Assembly (NCBI GenBank): GCA_012064385.1
Contig: QRDG01000062.1
Coordinates: forward strand, 1,041,553 to 1,105,552
Origin: Puccinellia tenuiflora
Lineage: Eukaryota; Streptophyta; Magnoliopsida; Poales; Poaceae
DNA length: 64,000 nt
Reading direction: 5' to 3'
A program made the translations under genes and the position numbers. Positions 56,650 to 64,000 of the stretch are shown here, piece by piece (position 1 is the first letter of the stretch; each line of letters starts with the position of its first letter). Under the pieces are notes generated by a model. It had not been told where the DNA came from, made no database searches, and was given only the letters and a program-made list of their open reading frames with translations.

Positions 56650-57887
56650 GAGCATCTCCACCGGTACTCCGGAAGTATGTTAAGCACCCTTCAAAATTTA
56701 ACTAGTTTTGAGGATTGCCGGTCACATCTCCGACACAATTAGGGGCGGTATCCCCAGCGGCACCCCAAACGGCATATGCTTGTTCATTTTTGCCGATTTT
56801 CATCAATATGTTCATATTTCTACATTAACTATATAAAACTTGATTGCATAGTTCCATGATAATTTAAACATAGTAAAATTATAGTTATCATAACAGTTCA
56901 AATTCGGTTAGTTGCAGTACGAACTACTCGTTTACTTTGAGCATCCATAAGTGCGGGTAGATCATTTTTGCGGTTGATCGTGAGTTGTTTCATCACGAAT
57001 TTGTCAATGTGTGGCGATAAAATCAGCAAACCAGGTTGGCACAACCTCATGTGTCGCCAAGAGGACCCTGGTACTGAAGCTGCTGATCGAGCATCACATT
57101 AACATCTCGCTCACTCTCGATGATCACGTTGTGTATGATAACACACCACTTCATGATCTCGAACATCTGATCTAGCAACCATGATAATAAAAAAAGGGTA
57201 CCGAGCAACCGCAAATGGGGCTTAGATCACACCAACATGTCCTCCTTTATAATCCTTCGCCAACCGATCGGACAATTATTCCATCTCCACTGCATGCAAA
57301 CGCTTCTCCGAAGCATTCTAGAAAATCCTCTTGCTGCATCTTGTACGATGAGCCGAGCAGTGTCTCATGCATCTGGTGCTCTCCGAATAGATGCCCAAGA
57401 AGTCTGCATGAGATCAATATGAAAAATATCATATATCAGTTGTGTATTTCTGAATGGATGAGAATCTAAAAAGTCCGGTGCAGTCTTTGTTCAGCTCAAA
57501 ATAGTCATCATAGTCTCAAACACTATGCACAATGCGCATGAACACTTTCCTCTTCATTCTAAAGCATCATCGAAATAGAATCATACTGTTTGAAGGGTTG
57601 TTAGAAAATAATTATTGTATAACAAGACATGACCCATTGTCCTTTGACGGTACTTGTTGGCTAGCTGGCCCGGCTTCGATCCTCCATGTTTGGGACTAGC
57701 TTCCAGATTCTGTTTCGCAGCTCAAAGTACAATGAGGACCATCTGATTCTCTTCGTCATCAGTTGCAAGGCTGGCGTCCTCTTCCATCATTTGGTGAAAC
57801 ATGATGTCATCATTTGGGATAATTATTTAGTCTGAATTCACATTGGACCTTTAGAAAGGGTTTTGTTTGGTGCCGGTGGAGACGCTC
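56650..57887 (-). mobile_element. PIF/Harbinger element (1.24 kb)
   Basis: Terminal inverted repeats GAGCATCTCCACCGGTAC and GAGCGTCTCCACCGGCAC (16 of 18 identical). Flanks TCA and TTA fit a 3-bp TWA target duplication with one change. Comparison with copies C and D shows the flanking repeat is continuous across it. A transposase relic is inside on the minus strand. Confidence 0.8.
57010..57830 (-). pseudogene. PIF/Harbinger transposase relic
   Basis: From the N-terminal side the minus strand gives MMFHQMMEEDASLATDDEEN, then RRKVFMRIVHSV, a shift, ISCRLLGHLFGEH and finally EIMKCCVIIHNVIIESERD. The order matches PIF/Harbinger DDE proteins (N-terminal DEE, F-R-RMS-LFLRIVH, ...LHNMIIEDER). The catalytic core between is deleted, and stops and frameshifts abound. 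Confidence 0.7.
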
Positions 57888-58439
57888 TTAGAAAGCTTTG
57901 ACATCCGCCACACATGGTCAGAAGCTTTGGGACTGCAGAAGCAGCATTGCTGCCTAGGAACATGGAAGATTGGGAGAAACAGGCGAACGAGTGAACGCTT
58001 GCTTGCCTGCCTTTTAGTCTATGTTCCAGACCAAGGAGGAGCTTTGCTTTGGCACCCACGCCTCCACAGACACGGGGTATCAAAGGAATGGCGTGTACAC
58101 CGACGTCGATAGTAATAGTATAGGCAAGGCTAATTTGGACGAGCATTACAAGACAATGCTCATGCCCCTCAAAAGAGTAAAGAACTTTATACATTCATGC
58201 TATTGAAGAATTCAGATCAATACCAGTTACTCACTCATCACACTAAACTCCACAATCATATTGTTTACAAGTAATCACAATACACTTCAAATTTGTGTGG
58301 GACTTCTTGCGGGCATCTTCTGGCCCTCCCTGATCAGTATCGTTGCAGTCGTTCGACCAGGGATTCAAGCGCTGTGGGTCGATTGTTCCCCTGATGACGT
58401 ATTAATGTCGGTGTCACTGGTTCCGGCTGCTGCTGCTAC
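57888..58439 (-). repeat. Local repeat family, copy I (right part)
   Basis: Continues the unit with AAAGCTTTGACATCCGCC, TACATTCATGCTATTGAAG and ACCAGGGATTCAAGCG. A minus-strand frame at 57838-58194 resembles that of copy D. Confidence 0.6.
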
Positions 58440-58682
58440 CAGTGGCGGACCCAGGAAAAAATGGAGGGTGGGCAAACTCAAAAAAAAAATCGTGCGGCGA
58501 AAATAACGTTGACAAATGAACAACATAAATAGTCTAATGATTCACAACATTAAAGTTCAATACATATGTCATAAATATGTTTGAATTCCAATACAAATAG
58601 GGTAAGACATTAACAAAATCTTACATGACAAATGTAACATAAATAGAAAATTACATAGCTACCGTTTGATAACTCTACGTCG

Positions 58683-59204
58683 TCACATTGCCATGAAAGC
58701 TTCAACCATGTCATCCTCACTTGCTTGTAATAAAACATCACGCTCAATAAATGTCACTAAGCAATGGTTCAAGAGCTTATTACCCATGCTATTTTCTAGC
58801 CAATTGTAATCTGTAAACCAAACAAAGCTGAAGTGTCGGTTTTTACCACTTATTTTCCTGGTTGAAAAATTATGGGCAAATGGTTGGCATGGACCGGCTT
58901 TGATATATCCTTTCCAAACATCATCTTGCTCATTCACCTCATACTCTAAAATAGGAATCCTTTGCCCTGGATCATGTGGAACGAATTGATTATCATACGT
59001 TTGTTGGGGTGATTGTGGATTTGGTGCTGCTGCATCTTCCATTTCGGCCTCGGAGTCAGATTCGATAGGAGGTGCGTGAGGTGCGGAATCTACCACCACT
59101 GGCCGTGAAGAACATACAATTTTGTTTGCGTCATGTTTCCGAAAAAGATCCACAATGTCACTATTCCTCTTTGACATTCTACAATTACAAAAGAAACATG
59201 TCAA
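58683..59204 (-). pseudogene. hAT transposase, internally deleted (TTF-type zinc finger class)
   Basis: The 173-codon frame has an N-terminal acidic, Pro-rich part. Next comes RIPILEYEVNEQDDVWKGYI, KAGPCQPFAHNF and HFSFVWFTDYNWLENSM, the TTF/ZMYM1-like domain. It then jumps directly to VTFIERDVLLQASEDDMVEA and FMAM, the extreme C-terminus. The Cys residues of the finger, the DDE core and the hAT dimerisation region are deleted while the frame stays open. It may make a short DNA-binding product, but it cannot transpose on its own. Confidence 0.75.
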
Positions 59205-59735
59205 TTGATTGCTATTTATAAACAGAAATTATCAATCAAGATAAAATACATAGCAAATTAAGGCAATTTCAGTTGTAACATATTGGGGACAAATTCATCA
59301 AATAACTTAGCAAATCAATCATCAGAGATTCAGATTTCAGAGGATCGGTATACCTTGACGGCTTGACCTTCCGAGACGCCGGGAGACGGCGGAGCGGTGG
59401 AGCGGAGCGCCGGAGCTCCAGGCCGCGAGGTGGCGCCGGGGCAGAGGCGCGGAGCAGAGGGGGCCGCTCAGGGCCGCGTCACCGCGAGACCGCGAGCAGG
59501 GGCTGGCGGCTGGCGGCTGGCGAGGCGCGAGTAGGGACGACCGACAGCGGCCGATGGAGTGAGCTAGGTCGCGCCGTGGCGCGGTCGCTGGAGCATTGAG
59601 CTAGTTCTGGTTCTGGTCTTCTGGATGAGCTTACGATTCACGAACGAGAGCGAGAGTTGGGCTCAATGACTGAATCGTTTTTTTTCTCTGAGAGCTGGGG
59701 TGGGCTGCAATTCCGGAAATAGGCCCAATAAATGC

Positions 59736-59757
59736 GGGGGGGGGGGGGGGGGGGGGG
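59736..59757 (+). repeat. 22-base G homopolymer
   Basis: An uninterrupted run of 22 G. A similar run of 17 G occurs near the end of the hAT MITE at 33160. It can form quadruplexes and is prone to sequencing-length error. Confidence 0.9.
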
Positions 59758-59821
59758 TCAAAAAATTGGAAAATTCTGGGTGGGCCACGGCCCACCCTCT
59801 AGGTCCGCCCCTGGCTGCTAC

Positions 59822-60560
59822 CCCGCTATCTCAGTCTCCTCCGGCTTCAAGGCTCCATATCAAAATTAACCCTGTACCCCAAGCTAGCTTGTAGTATATG
59901 GTAGGTAAAAATTTCCTGCTCCCCGCTACCCTGTACCCCAACCTAGCTTCGTCCATTGTTTTATGGAAGCAAATCCTCTAGTCTTTTTTTCCAGTAGAGC
60001 TGCATGTAAACACTTGGTTCCCCCACTAAACTAGGCAAGGGGAGCACTTCGAGATCGAGCTAAGAGAGATAATATACACGACATCAACTATCGTAGTCAA
60101 CCTGTCGTTGGTACTAGGAATCAGAGACGTCGGGAATACCAACTAATGTGTCAAGTGCCATTGCCGCTGGGGCACCAAGACTTGCCGTGGCATGGTCTTT
60201 GAACTCGCCTAATGCTTCATCACGACGTTGAAGCGACAGGTCAGTTCGATTTCCAGGCATTGATCCGGTGAGCAGGATGATATTATCTAATCAGAAAGTC
60301 CATGAAGGGGTAGCACAATCTGGAATAGTGTGTTGCGCATAGGGGAAGGCGGGTCGAGCAAGCCTGCAATTAGGGAACTCGGACGAGACTAGAGACTGGC
60401 GATTGATGAAACTCGTGCTTGTATGAAGTATGAACTTGTAGCAAAAATGTTGTGTAGATGCGCAATTTCTGTACTGCTACATTAAAGACAAAATGGAGGT
60501 AGGGAATATCAGGATGATGCTACAATCGATTTGGAGATTATTACCCTGCAGTTGTGAGGC
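59822..60560 (-). repeat. Local repeat family, copy K
   Basis: Contains CTCAGTCTCCTCCGGCTTC, two occurrences of CCCTGTACCCCAA, TTCGTCCATTGTTTTATGG, the core (60111-60150) and GTCAGTTCGATTTCCAGGCA. Confidence 0.7.
60114..60260 (-). CDS. Short open exon of the local repeat (copy K), unidentified
   Basis: The minus strand gives an intact 48-codon frame from ATG (60260) to TAG (60114): MPGNRTDLSLQRRDEALGEF, KDHATASLGAPAAMALDTLV, GIPDVSDS. The frame is also open a few codons upstream (to a stop near 60300), so it may be a terminal exon and not a complete gene. Copy B is collinear over the last 37 codons without indels, although the residues differ. No known domain. Confidence 0.3.
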   Translation of the reverse strand: MPGNRTDLSLQRRDEALGEFKDHATASLGAPAAMALDTLVGIPDVSDS

Positions 60561-61443
60561 CTTCTACGGTGCAATTTACTAGCCGAAGTACTCGCGGCAG
60601 CTCACAGCCTCACACCCTCGCTACTAATCCACTACGCGAGGAGCACCGGCCTCACTGGCATTTCGGCAGGTGCGCGCCCCCACCCTCACCATATACGCGT
60701 ATTAGTTTGCGGATTTGCTAATCCTCATGTGCATGTTTTCTTCTTATGTCGCAGTTCATTCAAAAAAAAGTGCATAAGCTGCACCTTTCTGTGAGAAATG
60801 TGTAACTGCACTTTTCTCTAGAAAAATACAACTCGTTTCAGTTACACTTTTATTTGAAGTTTAGTTATACTTTTCTGATATGACTGAGACTTAACAAATT
60901 CTAAGCCAACTGAAACATCGATAAACCCATTAGTTTATGTTCATTCAGCTAGCAGTGTAGCAAGCGCACACTAACACCACAGGAATACGGAGCGGCTGTG
61001 ATCAAGCGCTATGAATCACGAGTGAGGATTTGGTGCACCTGGTCACCTTTGCTTCCAGAGTTTAAAAGTTTAAAATTTGTACTTTTGAGTTTCAAAACAT
61101 AATTTTAAAAAATCTGGTGAAAAAAGCGTTCTGTTTTAGGATATAGAAACAAACGAATTTGTGGGCATAAAAACTTTTTTTATGTTCAAAGTTTTGTCTT
61201 TTTCTGTGGCCTAAATACTACATATTTTCTTAAGAAAATTGCAGCGTTCCTAATGGATGTGTATACGTACTCGTATATTTTTTTGTTGATTTTTTTAAAA
61301 GGGTACTGATGTGTTATATCCCGTGGCAACCGACTGACTACCGGGACGTGAGATGGAGGATACAACGCTGCTCGTGGAGAGCAACCACACCTGAAAAAGA
61401 GTAAGATTCAGTCTAGAGGAAGAAGCCAGACAAAGGAGGAGAC
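60561..61443. other. Unassigned DNA
   Basis: Nothing recognised beyond a block near 61030-61200 (GGTGCACCTGGTCACC, then AT-rich) that may be another decayed MULE-type MITE. Confidence 0.35.
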
Positions 61444-62035
61444 TAGGGGTGTAAACGGATAGGATAATTTCCGCACCGAATCCTGTTCCGAAACCGTTTT
61501 AAGCAATCCATATCCGGTTTGAAGAAATCCGACGGATAAGGATATCCGATTCCGAATTTGACACCGGATACGGTATAGGATATGGTATGAAAAATAGCCC
61601 CCGAATATGGATTATCCGAAAATTAAATAAGATTATCCGATGATTTTAATCCGAATAATCCGATTTTCTACCGAAACGTCTAACCTAATAGAACATAGTT
61701 AGTGGTTAGTGAGCTGTAAATTTCGTCCATTAAATAAAAACTCACTTACATAGTGATTGTTATGACTATGGAGTACAATTTTGTTAGGCTATTAGCATAT
61801 TGAACTATTATTTTTTATTGTATGGTTCGTCGATGTACTTATACGCGTACATATCCGATTAAAATTTTTCCTTACCGAATCCGCTCCGTTTCCGCACCCG
61901 TATCCGTGATATGATATATCCGACCCCGAATCCGTAACCGGTCATTATCCGCTCCGGTCCGAATCCGATGAAAAAATATGGTATAGGATATGGTAATGAC
62001 AAAATCCGATCCGATCCGATCCGTTTACATCCCTA
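61444..62035. mobile_element. hAT-type MITE (592 bp)
   Basis: Inverted ends TAGGGGTGTAAACGGAT and TAGGGATGTAAACGGAT (one mismatch in 17). It has a perfect 8-bp target duplication GAGGAGAC (61436-61443 and 62036-62043). The interior is filled with short motifs such as ATCCGAT and GGATATCC in both orientations near the ends. No coding capacity. Confidence 0.92.
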
Positions 62036-62043
62036 GAGGAGAC

Positions 62044-62574
62044 GGAGTTCAGTTTATTTTCGGTTCCATCCCCGTATGGCCGTATCGCTACTGCCACTCC
62101 CTGCTTTATATTGTAACCAGCCTGGGACTTGGCCCAAGTCCATGACCTCCAAGGCAGAACATTCCCAGGATGCGTGTGTTACACTTTCCGCCCCTTGAAA
62201 ACACGGCATAACAGAATGCACTCGAACCAAGAACCTCTTGACGCGAATGGACGGCTACCACCAGGATCCCAAGGTTGGAGAAGTAGCACACAAATACCCA
62301 TTGAGAAATGAACAAGGTCAGACTTAAACCGACGAGAAATGCATAACCAGGATCCCAAATTCTTGTGGCCAATTTCCTGACATGGAGCTACAACATAAAA
62401 CAGAGCCGCTTTTAGTAGTTGTTGAGTCGAAGATGCACCTGGTTTGAGAAATTTGATTTTTGGTTTGCAAGTCACCAATAGTCAGTAATTGGGCCCTAAA
62501 CTTCAAGATAAATATATAGTCAACAACTACTATTCTTTTCCTGAAAGGGGTAAAAAACGTCTGCTGAATATAGT
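62044..62574. other. Unassigned DNA
   Basis: No gene recognised. Minus-strand frames at 62106-62478 have no known domain. Confidence 0.35.
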
Positions 62575-62795
62575 CAACAAAAGCTCCGAGGTGACATACC
62601 CGCCAGAAGGTAACGTGCCGCCTTCGCCTCCTCCGTCGCCGGGGCCAGCTCCGGCACCGTGGTCTCCAGCCAATCGAGGCTGGGTCGAGGAAGTTCAGTC
62701 GCCGGCGTCGTCTCCACTGGTGGCCGCGTCGACAGCGAGCTCGCCGGGGCCGCCGGCCGCACCGCCAGTAGGTGTCGCCGTTGCCGCCTCCATCG
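62575..62795 (-). pseudogene. Possible first exon with a frame break, unidentified gene
   Basis: The minus strand has ATGGAGGCGGCAACGG (about 62792) opening MEAATATPTGGAAGPGELAV. In a neighbouring frame follows TELPRPSLDWLETTVPELAP and ATEEAKAARYLLAG with GTATGT, a good donor, after it. The Ala/Pro-rich composition is that of a monocot leader exon. One base change would join the frames. The protein is not recognised. Confidence 0.25.
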
Positions 62796-63252
62796 CCAGG
62801 GACAGCTCGCAGAGAACCGAATCTGTATTGACTGAATCGATCTGTGAATAAAATACTTAGACGGGCTTTCTGAAAAACAATAAGGATGCGTTTGACCGAT
62901 TTTCGTCCGAAACCGTAGATCAGACCGGAAAGTGACCACGGCTGCACAAACTTGACATTTTGAGTGACCGATTTTTCCGTTTTACAAGTTAAGTGACTTA
63001 TCTGCACCCGCGTGACAAGTTGAGTCACTGCCAGTGCCATTTACTCTATATATTCGGCCATCCCCAGCTTGTCCATCTCTAAGATGACAGCAGATTTTTC
63101 TTCTCCGATACTGATGATTTCTACATTTGTGTCTTCGTATTGATGGACCAAGATCTCAAACCTTAAATGGTTGGTGCTATATGTTACAGTATATGTGGAT
63201 TGCACTAACCTTTCCATCAGTTTGGAATTTTGGATAGTTGGCTAGCTAGTGC
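62796..63252. other. Unassigned DNA
   Basis: CAAGTTGAGTCACTGCCAGTG near 63018 resembles the end of a grass MULE, but its partner end was not found. Confidence 0.35.
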
Positions 63253-63736
63253 TGTTAGCGGCCCAAAGGTCAACCCACGCTCAACCAGCGTATTGGGAGG
63301 CCCAAGGCCTCTCTCTGCCCAAAAGACCGGCCTGAAGGGAGAGGTTTGTCCAGCTATATAAGCTGGTGTCGGCCTCCCTCAACTGGCGATGTGGGACTAA
63401 ACTCGGTGCGTCCACCGGTTCATCGCACAGACATGCCGTCCGTTCGAGTGCCTGACATCCCATCCCCCTAAACAGGGGCGATGCAGATCGCCAGCCCACC
63501 TAATAGCGACGCGCACGCTGGCTCTACCAGATGTTAGCGGCCCAAAGGTCAGCCCACGCTCAACCAGCGTATTGGGAGGCCCAAGGCCTCTCTCTGCCCA
63601 AAAGACCGGCCTGAAGGGAGAGGTTTGCCCAGCTATATAAGCTGGTGTCGGCCTCCCTCAACTGGCGAGGTGGGACTAAACTCGGTGCGTCCACCGGTTC
63701 ATCGCACAGACATGCCGTCCGTTCGAGTGCCTGACA
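63253..63736 (-). mobile_element. TRIM-type miniature LTR retrotransposon (complete, 484 bp)
   Basis: Two 205-bp LTRs (63253-63457 and 63532-63736) differ at only about three positions. On the minus strand they begin TGTCAGGCACTCG and end GGGCCGCTAACA. The 74-bp interior starts, on the minus strand, with TCTGGTAGAGCC. This is the initiator-Met primer site TCTGGTATCAGAGCC lacking three bases. The interior ends with a purine tract TTTAGGGGGATGGGA. Perfect 5-bp target duplication AGTGC (63248-63252 and 63737-63741). It encodes nothing and would depend on proteins from another element. Confidence 0.92.
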
Positions 63737-63741
63737 AGTGC

Positions 63742-64000
63742 ATGAAACATGACACTATAATCATCAGCACTACCAGCAAGAGTGTAACCAACAGGATAGG
63801 AAGTCAACTGTACTACCACACTATCCTTGTGGTGCAAGAGATCCCATGGAACAGAGATACGAGTATACCATTAGATGCATAAGCAAGACACTGTCAGAGC
63901 ACCATGCCAGAAGACAATCAATCAATTTCATCTTACAGTAATGTTGAAGCACTGTCTCATATTCAGCTTGCTGCTTATACCAACAGACACTTTATCTTCA
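63742..64000. other. Unassigned DNA to window end
   Basis: No feature recognised. Confidence 0.4.

Larger units (their letters stand above)
58440..59813 (-). mobile_element. hAT element, deletion derivative (1374 bp)
   Basis: Ends CAGTGGCGGACCCAGG and (inverse) CAGGGGCGGACCTAG are flanked by a perfect 8-bp target duplication GCTGCTAC (58432-58439 and 59814-59821). A 22-base G run (59736-59757) lies near the right end. A minus-strand transposase frame is retained in part. Confidence 0.9.

Overview
This window is nuclear DNA of a grass, most likely a pooid cereal relative (Triticeae or close). The signs are a Sabrina-type LTR fragment, CACTA elements with a Ulp1-like domain, grass-type LINE 3' ends, Stowaway, PIF/Harbinger and hAT elements, GC-rich monocot coding sequence and short GT-AG introns. 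I see no bacterial or organellar features. Most of the 64 kb is nested, decayed transposable-element sequence with small genes and gene fragments between. The assignment is made by eye; no database was searched.

Region by region. 1-5330: 3' end of a Ty3/gypsy-type retrotransposon with a polypurine tract and a 4.5-kb 3' LTR. 5331-8062: a SWEET-like sugar-transporter relic and a five-copy 86-bp tandem repeat. 8063-12948: a Sabrina-like LTR fragment joined at a single N to a left-truncated CACTA element, then a captured fragment of an 'L34e-superfamily' host gene lying between two CACTA right ends. 12996-16376: a minus-strand LTR of 3.4 kb. 16141-28792: a direct segmental duplication whose two copies (16141-22322 and 23448-28792) each hold one intact two-exon defensin-like gene on the minus strand, a hairpin in its upstream region, a damaged LINE and a Harbinger transposase remnant. 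Copy 2 also carries a hAT MITE whose empty site is preserved in copy 1.

29300-60600: a local array of a diverged repeat of 1-2.5 kb (ten recognisable cores). Its minus strand ends in a short coding exon whose last dozen codons are conserved between copies. The array is broken up by a MULE, hAT MITEs, a LINE carrying a Helitron with a captured ATP-citrate lyase subunit A fragment, a Stowaway, a PIF/Harbinger element and a deleted hAT element. An 8-kb interruption (41260-49370) holds a candidate cysteine-rich secreted peptide gene, a 450-bp direct repeat, an F-box gene relic and a LINE-like 3' end. 60600-64000: a hAT MITE with a perfect 8-bp target duplication, a possible broken first exon, and a tiny complete TRIM retrotransposon with a perfect 5-bp target duplication.

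The genes most likely to work are the two defensin-like paralogues. They share promoter, intron and all eight cysteines and differ by three amino acids. The other host-gene matches (SWEET, L34e-superfamily, ACLA, F-box) are fragments, two of them apparently captured by transposons.
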